Of a stretch of 16,604 nt of DNA, positions 1-8,142 are shown piece after piece (the stretch's first letter is position 1; every line of letters begins with the position of its first letter). Location: assembly GCA_964587555.1 (NCBI GenBank), contig CAZPLR010000045.1, positions 1 through 16,604 of the forward strand. The letters run 5' to 3'. The notes beneath the pieces were generated by a model. The model worked only from the letters and a program-made list of their open reading frames with translations, had not been told where the DNA came from and made no database searches. Position numbers and translations under genes: made by a program. The stretch is from JAHHTP01 sp964587555 (lineage in GTDB: Bacteria; Bacillota; Clostridia; Oscillospirales; Ruminococcaceae).

Positions 1-107
1 CCCTAACATTAAAAACTGTCGTTTTGACCAATTTTTCTCAATTTGAAGCCAGATCTCATTTATCCTTTCTTTCCCCTGTGCTTCAGCCGCCTTGTTTCCC
101 CAAAAAC

Positions 108-136
108 TTGCTTTTTTCTGCATGATATGCTATGAT
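108..136 (+). promoter_or_regulatory. SigA-type promoter of the PAP2 gene
   Basis: TTGCTT at 108-113 and TATGAT at 131-136 are separated by 17 bp. TGC directly precedes the -10 box, giving an extended -10. The start codon lies about 75 bp downstream. Bases 1-107 upstream of it show no gene or clear signal. Confidence 0.6.
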
Positions 137-212
137 AGAATATATAAAAATCGACTTCCTTGTTTCAACATTTCATCCGCCGTTTCCATTGTAAATAGAA
201 AGGAATCAGAAA

Positions 213-773
213 ATGTCCTTCCCGCAGCCGATCCTTAACCTCGACTTCGCGATCCTTGATTGGGTAGCTGCCCATCTGCAAAACCCTGTATTCGACGCGC
301 TCTCTGTCGCGCTTTCCTTCCTCGGCGATTACGCCGTTCCTTGGCTTGTCCTCGCCGCTGTATTGCTCTTTATGCCGAAATATCGAAAATGGGCGGTCGT
401 GATGCTCATCGCCCTCGCATTGGAGGTCATCTGTACCGACGTCCTCATCAAAACGCTGGTCGCGCGGCCAAGACCCTTCCTCTTAAATCCTAACGCCAGA
501 CTGATCGTTTCCCCGCCCGACTCTTTCTCCTTCCCGTCCGGACATTCCGGATCCTCCTTCGCCTGCGCGGTTACGCTCTGCTTCTCGAAGAAAAAACGCT
601 TTTGGATTCCTGCCTTAAGCCTCGCGCTGTTGACCGCCCTCTCCAGAATCTATCTCTATGTCCACTATCCCAGCGACGTCGTCGCTGGAATGATCCTCGG
701 AACCCTCTGCGCGCTGGTAACTGTCCTTGTCGCTTCTCCCTATATCCGCCGCGCAAAATCGCATGCAAAATAA
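213..773 (+). CDS. PAP2-family membrane phosphatase
   Basis: This is a 186-residue integral membrane protein of the PAP2 (type 2 phosphatidic acid phosphatase) superfamily. All three catalytic motifs are visible: KX6RP (K80 to R87-P88), PSGH (108-111, His111), and SRX5HX3D (S144-R145, His151, Asp155). Several hydrophobic segments surround them, at about 40-54, 60-76, 133-143 and 157-175, as expected for a 5-6 helix enzyme with its active site at the outer membrane face. Such enzymes dephosphorylate undecaprenyl pyrophosphate (BcrC-like), phosphatidylglycerophosphate or phosphatidate, and the sequence alone does not say which. The ATG is supported by AAAGGA at 199-204, eight bases upstream. 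It has its own promoter at 108-136 and is followed by a hairpin just after the stop. The neighbouring ROK gene has a separate promoter, so the two need not be functionally linked. Confidence 0.9.
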   Translation: MSFPQPILNLDFAILDWVAAHLQNPVFDALSVALSFLGDYAVPWLVLAAVLLFMPKYRKWAVVMLIALALEVICTDVLIKTLVARPRPFLLNPNARLIVSPPDSFSFPSGHSGSSFACAVTLCFSKKKRFWIPALSLALLTALSRIYLYVHYPSDVVAGMILGTLCALVTVLVASPYIRRAKSHAK

Positions 774-774
774 C

Positions 775-803
775 GCTCTCCTTTCTGAACCGGAAAGGGG
801 AGC
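775..803 (+). terminator. Hairpin just after the PAP2 stop codon
   Basis: An 11-bp stem (775-785 with 793-803, one T-G wobble) encloses a 7-base loop and begins two bases after the stop codon. No T-tract follows, so it may be a weak terminator or a 3' end stabiliser rather than a standard intrinsic terminator. Confidence 0.4.
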
Positions 804-829
804 CGCTTGGCGAAAATATAATTCCCCTC

Positions 830-858
830 TTGACTTTCCAGCCCCATCGCTGTATAAT
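830..858 (+). promoter_or_regulatory. Near-consensus SigA promoter of the ROK gene
   Basis: TTGACT at 830-835 and TATAAT at 853-858 are separated by 17 bp, one base from full consensus. It lies 69 bp before the ROK start codon and suggests strong constitutive expression. Confidence 0.85.
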
Positions 859-927
859 AAGAATGAGGAAATTTATGCCTGCTCAAAGCAGCAAATCCCC
901 GAAAATATATGTAAGGAGATGCACACT

Positions 928-2328
928 ATGAACGTGTATGGCATTGACGTTAACATTAAAAATGTTCCGTCGCTCGACAAAACCTTCGCACCGCTGTCCG
1001 CTTTCAATAAAGCTTACCTTGCTGGTGCAAAAAAACCGTTTGCCGTCGCTGTTGAACGTGCGAACGGTCTCGTCGCTGTGTACGATACCTTCGTTTACGG
1101 CACACCGGAAATGTCAGAAGCCGATAACTACTTCGCCGATAGGATGGTAAAATTCCTCCTGTGGGCAAAAGGCGGCTTTAAGGTTACTGTTTCCGGCGAT
1201 GAAAATATCTATCGCTACATTAAACAAACCTACTCTGCGGCAGGCGCAAGAAAATTCGATGTAAATTTCATGGAAAATGTCTATGAAACTGCTTTCGAAG
1301 TAAATTACACCACCTATGAGGATCGTCCGGCAGAAAACGAAAAGTCCAAACCAATGGGCAAACACTGGGACGGCTGCCGTATCGGCTTCGACGCAGGCGG
1401 CTCTGACCGTAAGGTGTCCGCAGTCGTAGAGGGCGAGTCCATCTTCTCTGAGGAAACCGTTTGGAATCCGAAAATCACCGAAGACCCGAACTACCACTAC
1501 GAAGGAATTCTCGATTCCTTCCGGAAAGCGGCTTCTAAGATGAAAACCGTTGACGCCATCGGCGTTTCCTCCGCAGGTATTTATATCAATAACCGCACAA
1601 TGGTCGCCTCTCTCTTCCTGAAGGTTCCAAAGGAAGCAAACGGCGCTGAACCGGAGTCCGTTAAAAATATCTATATCCGCGCCGCTGAGCAGCTTTCCAA
1701 AGAGCTTGGCAAGGAAATCCCAATTGAGGTCGTTAACGACGGCGACGTTACCGCTCTCGCTGGTGCAATCGGCATGAATGATAATCAGGTTCTCGGTATC
1801 GCAATGGGTACCTCCGAAGCTGTTGGTTATGTCGATAAGGACGGCAATATCACCGGCTGGCTCTCTGAGCTTGCTTTCGCCCCTGTCGACGCACAGAAGG
1901 ACGCTATGGTCGACGAGTGGTCCGGCGATATCGGCTGCGGCGTGAAGTATTTCTCGCAGGATTCAGTCATTAAACTCGCCCCGCGCGCCGGCATCGAACT
2001 GGATGAAACCCTTACTCCGGCAAATAAGCTGAAGGTCATTCAGGGCTTGATGGAAAAAGACGATCCGCGCGCCGTTGAGGTCTATCGTTCGATCGGCGTT
2101 TACCTCGGACATGCTCTCGCGTATTACGCTGATTTCTATGACATCAAACACGTCCTCCTGCTCGGCAGAGTTATGTCCGGTAAGGGCGGCGATCTTATCC
2201 TCTCCGGTGCAAAAGCTGTTCTGGCAGACGAGTATCCGGATGTTCAGATGAATATCCAGCTTCCAGATGAAAAGACTCGCCGCGTCGGTCAGTCCGCCGC
2301 TGCCGCTTCTCTTCCGGCACTGGGATAA
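928..2328 (+). CDS. ROK-family sugar kinase-like protein with N-terminal extension
   Basis: This 466-residue protein has a ROK-type ASKHA fold in its C-terminal two thirds. The phosphate-1 loop is FDAGGSD (154-160), the catalytic aspartate region is VVNDGDVTAL (268-277, Asp271), and a phosphate-2-like AMGTSEAVG lies at 292-300. ROK proteins are glucokinases, other sugar kinases, or repressors; no helix-turn-helix is evident here. Two features differ from ordinary ROK kinases. The first 150 residues form an extension I do not recognise, and the cysteine-rich zinc motif (CGxxGCxE type) is missing, with only a GDIGCG stretch at 333-338. The substrate cannot be assigned. The start is ATG 928, with AAGGAG at 913-918; an in-frame TTG further upstream lacks such a site. 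A strong promoter precedes it and a strong terminator follows, so it is a single-gene unit. Confidence 0.82.
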   Translation: MNVYGIDVNIKNVPSLDKTFAPLSAFNKAYLAGAKKPFAVAVERANGLVAVYDTFVYGTPEMSEADNYFADRMVKFLLWAKGGFKVTVSGDENIYRYIKQTYSAAGARKFDVNFMENVYETAFEVNYTTYEDRPAENEKSKPMGKHWDGCRIGFDAGGSDRKVSAVVEGESIFSEETVWNPKITEDPNYHYEGILDSFRKAASKMKTVDAIGVSSAGIYINNRTMVASLFLKVPKEANGAEPESVKNIYIRAAEQLSKELGKEIPIEVVNDGDVTALAGAIGMNDNQVLGIAMGTSEAVGYVDKDGNITGWLSELAFAPVDAQKDAMVDEWSGDIGCGVKYFSQDSVIKLAPRAGIELDETLTPANKLKVIQGLMEKDDPRAVEVYRSIGVYLGHALAYYADFYDIKHVLLLGRVMSGKGGDLILSGAKAVLADEYPDVQMNIQLPDEKTRRVGQSAAAASLPALG

Positions 2329-2343
2329 ATTTAATATGATATT

Positions 2344-2389
2344 CCCCCGCCCATCAGACACCCCCTCGTCTGATGGGCGGGGGTTTTTT
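2344..2389 (+). terminator. Intrinsic terminator of the ROK gene
   Basis: A perfect 15-bp stem (2344-2358 with 2369-2383) encloses a 10-base loop and is followed by six T at 2384-2389, starting 15 bases after the ROK stop codon. On the minus strand no T-run follows, so it would stop the opposing operon less well. Confidence 0.93.
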
Positions 2390-2471
2390 GACTTCCGCAC
2401 CGCTTCGCTGCGTCATCGGTATAAAATATACTCCATGTCGATAGCCGTTTTGTCCAATCGCTTGGCCTTGC

Positions 2472-2722
2472 CTCATGTATCCCTAAAGGACCAATGACTT
2501 TCCCGCTCTTCTTGTGTACAATGGCAAAAACATTCTTCTCCGTCATAAACGTCCGTAATACCTTTCTGCTTACTTCTATCGAATCATGGGATTCCACCCC
2601 GCCGTCTCTCCGACGCCCACTACGCCGGCGTATTCATCAAAATCGTCTATGTTCTCCTCGCGCCATCCACGCAGAAACAGACGCTCGGTTTCCAGCCTCA
2701 CGTCTGTAATATCGATTGTAAT
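2472..2722 (-). pseudogene. Decayed GNAT acetyltransferase remnant
   Basis: Two minus-strand frames together give the first half of a RimJ/RimL-type GNAT acetyltransferase. The segment from 2722 to about 2588 reads VRLETERLFLRGWREENIDD and ends in AGWNP. The segment from about 2587 to 2472 continues as HDSIEVSRKVLRTF and then VFAIVHKKSGKVIGPLGIHE. Adding one base near 2588-2590, in the CCC before the CATGAT, joins them without a gap. The original start appears to be an ATT codon at 2722-2720, six bases from an AGGGAG sequence; GTG at 2701 is an alternative. No acetyl-CoA loop (RxxGxG) follows, so the C-terminal half is missing as well. It begins 10 bases after the glycerol-dehydrogenase-like gene and was probably the last gene of the operon. 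Identification rests on family resemblance read by eye. Confidence 0.72.
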
Positions 2723-2732
2723 ATCTGCTCCC

Positions 2733-3791
2733 TCACTCGCAAATCGCTTCCACTAGCTTTTCTCTCGTTACCTCGCACGCTAAATGCAGCTCCTCTGGGT
2801 GCCGCAGCACCTCGTCCGCGATTTCTCTCGCAAAGATCCGCTGATCTCCGGAAATATCAAAACAAGATAAGCTGTATGGCAATCCGATCTCGTCGCATAA
2901 CTCCATGATCCCGCATAAATCCCGCGGCTTGCTTCCCATCAGATTCAACTGCGCTAACGCGCCAAACGCCGCAAGCTGCCCGTGCGCAATTTTCGCCGTC
3001 TGTGGCGACCGCGCCATCGCATACGCAATCTGGTGCGCTAACGAAAGCCCGCCGCTTTCATACCCGATTGCGGATAGGTATAACACCGCCTGCACTACCT
3101 TCTCAAACTCCGGCGTAATCCGCTTCGCTTCGCAGTCCTGCACCGCCTGCGCGCCAAACTGTAATAACGTGTTCTGGCAAAGATAGGAAAGCGTTAACGC
3201 CGCTTCATTCGACATCCCGCCCGCCGGCGTTTCCCCTTTTGCCTGATAGCAGGCAGTACATTCCACACAGGTTGATATCGCGTCCCCGATCCCATTGATT
3301 AGCAGCGAAGCCGGTGCGTCGATCATCACGTTCAGATCGACCAGTACCATATCCGCACTCTTGTAAAGCCGTAAATATTTTACACCCTCTCCGGATTCTA
3401 TCACCACTTGCCCGCTGCAAACTCCGTCTGAAGACGCCGCCGTCGGCAGAAGGATGACCGGCTTGTGCAGATAGTGCGCCGCAGCCTTCGCTAAGTCTGT
3501 CGCTCTCCCGCCGCCTAAGCCGAGGATTAACCCCGCTTGCGCATTGCTGCACGCCATCGCACACGCCGTTATGTTCTCTTGGCTGCAATCACCCAAAAAT
3601 GTGAATATCTCAACCGTAAAATCCTTGTTGCGTAACTTCCGGACAATTTCCTCCAAATATCGCTTCTCGGAAAATGCGTCAGCAGCAATCAAAATCCTCT
3701 CCGCTGCAAATTCCTCGCAGTAAGCTGTAATATCCTCCCATGCACCCGCATACTGAATGTATCTTCCCGGTGCCGCAATCACACGTTTCAT
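2733..3791 (-). CDS. Glycerol dehydrogenase-like iron/zinc alcohol dehydrogenase (GldA family)
   Basis: This 352-residue protein belongs to the GldA branch of the type III metal-dependent alcohol dehydrogenases, which use NAD and a divalent metal. The NAD phosphate-binding turn is GLGGGRATDLAK (91-102). The expected metal ligands are Asp170 (NGIGDAIS), His253 (LAHQIAYAM) and His270 (AHGQLAAFG). The substrate-side PTAASSDGVCSG (116-127) keeps the aspartate but differs from the STDAP form usual in true glycerol dehydrogenases, so the substrate may not be glycerol. The start is ATG 3791, four bases after AGGAGG; a longer reading from 3815 would begin inside the ribosome-binding region. It follows hemL by 25 bases and is evidently cotranscribed with the tetrapyrrole genes, though no known tetrapyrrole step needs such an enzyme. 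Confidence 0.85.
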   Translation of the reverse strand: MKRVIAAPGRYIQYAGAWEDITAYCEEFAAERILIAADAFSEKRYLEEIVRKLRNKDFTVEIFTFLGDCSQENITACAMACSNAQAGLILGLGGGRATDLAKAAAHYLHKPVILLPTAASSDGVCSGQVVIESGEGVKYLRLYKSADMVLVDLNVMIDAPASLLINGIGDAISTCVECTACYQAKGETPAGGMSNEAALTLSYLCQNTLLQFGAQAVQDCEAKRITPEFEKVVQAVLYLSAIGYESGGLSLAHQIAYAMARSPQTAKIAHGQLAAFGALAQLNLMGSKPRDLCGIMELCDEIGLPYSLSCFDISGDQRIFAREIADEVLRHPEELHLACEVTREKLVEAICE

Positions 3792-3816
3792 ATATCCTCC
3801 TCGCGCAAAACCCAAT

Positions 3817-5124
3817 CTATCCGCAAATCAACCCTGAATCAGTTTCCTTAGCAAATTCCTTCAACACGCCCGCTAGTCTCGCTAAGTCCTCCGCACTGTG
3901 ACAGTCCGATAAGAATAAAACCTCAAACTGTGATGGCGCAATATATACCCCGCGTGATAACGCGATCCTAAAATACCGCGTAAACGCCGCAGTGTCGCTT
4001 TGCTTCGCACTCTCTTCGTCCACAACAGGACCATCCGTGAAAAAGAGACATCCTAAAGATCCGACGGCATTGTAACAGCACGGCAAACGGTGCTTTTCAA
4101 TGATCCCCCGCATCTGCGCTGCCAGCGCTTCCCCGCGGGCGGCAAGCCGGTCGTATATCCCGGCATCCGCTTTCAGAATCCGTAAGGTTTCTAATCCTGC
4201 CGCCATCGCGATCGGATTCCCCGATAGCGTACCGGCTTGATATACCGGCCCGATTGGTGATACCAACTCCATGATCTCTCTGCGGCTTGCATACGCGCCA
4301 ACCGGAAATCCGCCGCCAATGATCTTTCCAAAGGTGACGATGTCCGCATTGACCCCATAGTACTCCTGCGCGCCGCCTAACGCCAGCCGGAATCCGGTAA
4401 TCACCTCGTCAAAAATGAGTAAAGCTCCGTTTTCATCGCATAACGCCCGCAATCCCTCTAAAAATCCCGGAGCAGGCGGAACTAACCCCATGTTCGCCGC
4501 CACAGGTTCTACAATCACGCACGCAATCTCCCCTTTGTTCTGGGAAAATAACGCCTCGACCGACGGTAGGTCGTTGTATCGCGCCACCAAGGTGTCCTTT
4601 GCCACTCCGCGCGTTACTCCCGCGCTGCTAGGAATCCCGTTTGTAAGCAGTCCGGATCCCGCGCTGACAAGCATCCCGTCGCTGTGTCCGTGATAACATC
4701 CGGCAAATTTAATCGCCTTCTCGCGCTTTGTGTATCCCCGCGCCAAACGCAGCGCGCTCATCACCGCTTCTGTGCCGGAATTTACCATCCGCACCATCTC
4801 GACATTCGGTACCATCGAGCAGATCAGTTCCGCAATCTCTACCTCTGTTTTCGTCGCCGCGCCAAAACTAAACCCGTTCTGCAGCGCCGCCTCCACCGCG
4901 GCCAACACGCGCTTTTCGCGATGCCCCATAATCAGCGGCCCCCAGGAATAAACAAAGTCGATGTACTCGTTGCCATCCTCGTCGATCAGCTTATTATCGA
5001 TCCCACGCTTGATAAATCGCGGCAGCTCTCCCACTGAGGAAAACGCACGGACAGGCGAATTTACTCCGCCCGGCATTACCTTAACTGCACGCGCCATCCA
5101 CTTCTTCGATTCTGTGATCTGCAT
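3817..5124 (-). CDS. hemL: Glutamate-1-semialdehyde 2,1-aminomutase
   Basis: HemL converts glutamate-1-semialdehyde to 5-aminolevulinate with pyridoxal phosphate, the second step of the C5 pathway begun by the HemA encoded upstream. The 435-residue length is normal for the family. The N-terminal PGGVNSPVRAF (18-28), MVNSGTEAVMSALRLAR (113-129), the cofactor-binding aspartate in LIFDEVITGFR (236-246, Asp239), and the Schiff-base lysine in TFGKIIGGGFPVG (264-276, Lys267) are all present. Two adjacent ATG codons (5127 and 5124) follow GGAGGGG. I chose 5124, seven bases from GGAGG, and the other adds one residue. In-frame codons further upstream run back into the GNAT gene and do not resemble HemL. 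It starts 25 bases after the GNAT stop codon and is followed after 25 bases by the GldA-like gene. Confidence 0.96.
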   Translation of the reverse strand: MQITESKKWMARAVKVMPGGVNSPVRAFSSVGELPRFIKRGIDNKLIDEDGNEYIDFVYSWGPLIMGHREKRVLAAVEAALQNGFSFGAATKTEVEIAELICSMVPNVEMVRMVNSGTEAVMSALRLARGYTKREKAIKFAGCYHGHSDGMLVSAGSGLLTNGIPSSAGVTRGVAKDTLVARYNDLPSVEALFSQNKGEIACVIVEPVAANMGLVPPAPGFLEGLRALCDENGALLIFDEVITGFRLALGGAQEYYGVNADIVTFGKIIGGGFPVGAYASRREIMELVSPIGPVYQAGTLSGNPIAMAAGLETLRILKADAGIYDRLAARGEALAAQMRGIIEKHRLPCCYNAVGSLGCLFFTDGPVVDEESAKQSDTAAFTRYFRIALSRGVYIAPSQFEVLFLSDCHSAEDLARLAGVLKEFAKETDSGLICG

Positions 5125-5149
5125 CATAACCCCTCCATGCTTCATGCCG

Positions 5150-5602
5150 TTATCCTCTATCCAAAACCATCTGCCCATACCGCATTTCTTCAAATCCCAG
5201 CCTTCGGTACAGCCGCGCCGCAGCGTCGTTCTCTGCGGTGTATTCCAACCGAAACCGCTTCGCATGCGGATACGCGCCCATCGCAGACCGGATCGCCGCA
5301 CGCCCGATCCCAAGCCCCCGGAACGCCTCCTCAAGATAGATCTCCTCTAACCAAACGCACTCGCCTCCGGCTTCATTCGACCAGGTGATCGCAGTTAGGA
5401 TATACCCCACGATCTCCGCCCCAAATAGGATCATAAACCCGCCAAGCCGATTGTCTCCGGCAAGATAGGCGTCAAAGGTTCGCGCATGATGTTCCTTCGG
5501 TATTTTGTGTAAAACCGCCGGCATCCCGTAGAATGCAGAAGCCATCTCTATGAATCTCTCGCGATCCTCACCGCTCCATTTCCGAATCTGTACCATTTCC
5601 AT
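5150..5602 (-). CDS. GNAT-family N-acetyltransferase
   Basis: This 150-residue protein has a GNAT fold. The acetyl-CoA pyrophosphate loop is RGLGIGRA (95-102), preceded by the beta-4 strand WLEEIYLEEAFR, and followed by the typical NDAAARLYRRLGFEEM (125-140). The acceptor substrate is unknown. The start is ATG 5602, seven bases after GAGG; a second ATG at 5596 is possible. It lies between the hemC-cobA-hemD fusion (65-base gap) and hemL (25-base gap), all on one strand, so it is an operon member. In B. subtilis this place, between hemD and hemL, holds hemB. A role in tetrapyrrole metabolism is not established. A second, broken GNAT gene of a different type lies at the end of the same operon. 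Confidence 0.88.
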   Translation of the reverse strand: MEMVQIRKWSGEDRERFIEMASAFYGMPAVLHKIPKEHHARTFDAYLAGDNRLGGFMILFGAEIVGYILTAITWSNEAGGECVWLEEIYLEEAFRGLGIGRAAIRSAMGAYPHAKRFRLEYTAENDAAARLYRRLGFEEMRYGQMVLDRG

Positions 5603-5667
5603 CTATAAACCTCTTCTATCTGCGTAACCCCGTTGCCCGCTAAAAACCGCTAAACCGCCGGCTTTCC

Positions 5668-7989
5668 TTACAGCAGCCTGCTGACCTCCTGCGCCATCGC
5701 CGTAAGGCTCGCATCCGCCGCCTGTCTTACCATAAACCCAAGCTCCGCAGCCGCTTTCGACGCCGTCGGACCAATGCAGACCGCCGGTATCTCTAACACC
5801 TCCGCCGGTATCCCTGATGGGAAACTCCCCGCAAAACCTTTCACACAGCTTCCGCTTGTGAAGGTGATCGCGCCGATCTCTCCTTGCAAAACCGCTGATA
5901 AAAACGCCTGCGCATCCGGAATCATCTGCTCAACCTTGTAAACCGCCGTTTCTGCTATCAACCGGTATCCGCCCTCCAGTAATCCGCGCTTTAGCTCGGC
6001 AGAATGCTTCTCCGCCTGTAATAACCATACGTTCCGATCTCGCGGCATCAGCATCGCGATCTCCTCCGCTAAGTATTTCCCGCCTGCCTTTACCGGAACA
6101 ATGTCCGCTGTAAAACCGCGCTGCTTTAACGTCGCCTTCGTTCGCTCCCCGATCACCGCAAATTTCTTCCCGTATAACCGCCGCAGATCTGTGCCGCTCT
6201 CCGCTATCCAGTCAAAAAACCCCGCTGCCCCGGCGTCTGAGGTGAATACCAATAGATCGGCGCTGGTCAGCCGTTCTGAAAAATCCTCCGGAATGCTGTT
6301 CCGCTCCACTCGAATACAAGGATATCGATACGCCGCGATGCCGGCACGCCGCAGCGCATCCTCCATTCCGCTGAACTTCTCGCTTTGCCGCGTCACGACC
6401 GCCTTTTTCCGAACGCTTGGAAGCATCCTCTCCTGCAGTCCACAAACCTCTCCGACCAAAATCACCGCCGGTGATTTGATCCCATGCTCCTTAACCGCAG
6501 CCTGTAAGCCTTCTAACGCGCAGCGGATCGACCTGCTGCTTGGCAAGGTTCCGTTCTCAATCACCGCGCAAGGCGTGTCCTTCCTTGCTCCGCCGGAAAG
6601 CAGCCCCTGCTCGATTGCGCCCGCCGCTGCGACACCCATCAAAAAGACCAGCGTTCCGCCGCAGACCGCGTACCTTTTCGCTTCCTCCGCTGTGATCGTC
6701 CCGTTTTTTTCGTGCGCTGTAATCACATGAAAGCTGCGCGCAATCTCCCGATGCGTCACCGGAATGAATTCACACTCCGCCGCCGCAATCGCACTGGTCA
6801 CTCCCGGTATTACCCGCGCCGATAATCCACGCTCCTTCAGCGCCAACAGCTCCTCGCCGCCGCGCCCAAAAACAAAGGGGTCGCCGCCCTTTAACCGGAC
6901 GACCTGTAGCCCGCGCGAAACGTACCCGCATAATTGCTCGTTGATCTCCTCCTGCTTCGCGCTGTGGACGCCCGAACGCTTCCCGACATATACCTTTAAC
7001 GCATGCTCCGGCGCATATCTTAACAGCGACGCCGTCGAAAGACTGTCGTATAACACCGCGTCGCACCGCATGAGCGCTTCTCTCCCCGCTATGGTCAAAA
7101 GCCCCTCATCACCCGGCCCGGCGCCAACTAATACCGCCTCGCCGCGCTTTGCAAACGCCGCCGCAAGCTTCTGTGCAAGTGTCCCCGCATCCGCACGCGC
7201 CGCCGTTTCGCTTAATGAATAAAGTCCGTTGAAGCCTGTTAAGGTGCATTTTTCCTCATCTATACAACAGTACGCTCCAATCGGAGAGGCGCAGTCCCCG
7301 CTCATCCGCCGTACAAATTCCCGCTCGATTGTCCCCGCCAGCAATGCGTCACTGTCTGTAAATCCGTCCAGCAGTGAAACGTCAAAATCTGCGGCAGCTT
7401 GGATCGCAAGAATGCCCTGCCCCGCCGCCGGAACCATCTCCTCCGGCGTAAAAATCCGACTGATCCGTCCGCCTAAATCCAGCCGCTTTAATCCCGCCGC
7501 CGCTAAAATCAGCGCACAGTATTCACCGGATTCATCCAGCTTGCGCAGACGTGTCTGTAAATTCCCGCGTATCGGTACAAAGCTGCATCCCGGATACAGC
7601 CGCCGCAGCGCCGCCGCACGCCGCGCCGATGAGGTTCCAAACGGTTTGGAACGGTCTAACCGGTAAACGCCGCGCGGTAAAACCAGTGCGTCGCATGGAT
7701 CCTCCCGCTTGGACGCCGCAACTACTGGAAACCCTTTTGCCAAAGAGGATGGCAGATCCTTCATCGAATGAACGATCAGATCGACCTCACCCTTTTTAAG
7801 CGCGTCCTCCAGCTCCGCGACAAAAAGCCCCTTTCCGCCAATCTGCGAAAGCGGCTGGTCCAGAATCCTGTCGCCCTTGGTTTTCATGAAGATAAGTTCT
7901 GTTTGCTGCCCGTTTTTCTCTAAAGCGTCCGCCATCGCGCGTGCCTGCGCAGCCGCTAATAAACTGTCCCTTGTCCCGATCCGAATCAT
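5668..7989 (-). CDS. HemC-CobA-HemD fusion: hydroxymethylbilane synthase, uroporphyrinogen-III methyltransferase, uroporphyrinogen-III synthase
   Basis: This 773-residue protein carries three tetrapyrrole enzymes in tandem. Residues 1-284 are HemC: IGTRDSLLAAAQA at the N-terminus, HSMKDLP with catalytic Asp78, and the dipyrromethane cofactor cysteine Cys233 in SGDCASPIGAY. Residues about 285-525 are CobA/SUMT: VGAGPGDEGLLT (288-299), VRLKGGDPFVFGRGGEE (364-380) and PGVTSAIAAAE (395-405). Residues about 528-773 are HemD, recognised by its order after CobA and by ITFTSGSCVKGFA (708-720) and CIGPTASKAAAELG (738-751). Together they convert porphobilinogen to precorrin-2 using S-adenosylmethionine. 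The start is ATG 7989 with GGAGG five bases upstream; a longer reading from 8067 adds 26 residues unlike any HemC. CobA-HemD fusions are known in clostridia; the added HemC makes this an unusually complete unit. Confidence 0.94.
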   Translation of the reverse strand: MIRIGTRDSLLAAAQARAMADALEKNGQQTELIFMKTKGDRILDQPLSQIGGKGLFVAELEDALKKGEVDLIVHSMKDLPSSLAKGFPVVAASKREDPCDALVLPRGVYRLDRSKPFGTSSARRAAALRRLYPGCSFVPIRGNLQTRLRKLDESGEYCALILAAAGLKRLDLGGRISRIFTPEEMVPAAGQGILAIQAAADFDVSLLDGFTDSDALLAGTIEREFVRRMSGDCASPIGAYCCIDEEKCTLTGFNGLYSLSETAARADAGTLAQKLAAAFAKRGEAVLVGAGPGDEGLLTIAGREALMRCDAVLYDSLSTASLLRYAPEHALKVYVGKRSGVHSAKQEEINEQLCGYVSRGLQVVRLKGGDPFVFGRGGEELLALKERGLSARVIPGVTSAIAAAECEFIPVTHREIARSFHVITAHEKNGTITAEEAKRYAVCGGTLVFLMGVAAAGAIEQGLLSGGARKDTPCAVIENGTLPSSRSIRCALEGLQAAVKEHGIKSPAVILVGEVCGLQERMLPSVRKKAVVTRQSEKFSGMEDALRRAGIAAYRYPCIRVERNSIPEDFSERLTSADLLVFTSDAGAAGFFDWIAESGTDLRRLYGKKFAVIGERTKATLKQRGFTADIVPVKAGGKYLAEEIAMLMPRDRNVWLLQAEKHSAELKRGLLEGGYRLIAETAVYKVEQMIPDAQAFLSAVLQGEIGAITFTSGSCVKGFAGSFPSGIPAEVLEIPAVCIGPTASKAAAELGFMVRQAADASLTAMAQEVSRLL

Positions 7990-8012
7990 ATCGTCCTCCA
8001 AAAAATTTATTT

Positions 8013-8034
8013 TATCCAGGCTTACAGCCTGATA
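8013..8034 (-). promoter_or_regulatory. Leader hairpin upstream of the hemC-cobA-hemD fusion gene
   Basis: CAGGCT and AGCCTG pair around a 3-base loop, and the stem can be extended with one bulge. It sits about 25 bases before the start codon, inside the 153-base gap after hemA. No T-tract follows within eight bases, so it is not a classical terminator. It could influence mRNA stability or translation; otherwise the gap shows nothing. Confidence 0.35.
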
Positions 8035-8142
8035 CACGCACAATAGTGCCTCGCGCCGCTTTCGCATGATGCGGTCCGCAAATATAAAAATGGTTCTTCG
8101 CCCATGCCTTCCCTTGATGTGAGTCTCTAGAAAATCCCTTCC

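Noticed and set aside
4684..5037. 117-codon plus-strand ORF inside hemL
   Set aside because: It is antisense to conserved HemL sequence and has no motif of its own.
5603..5667. Terminator between the hemC-cobA-hemD gene and the GNAT gene
   Set aside because: A TTTTT run is present but the stem before it would be only about three base pairs, so the operon is likely continuous.
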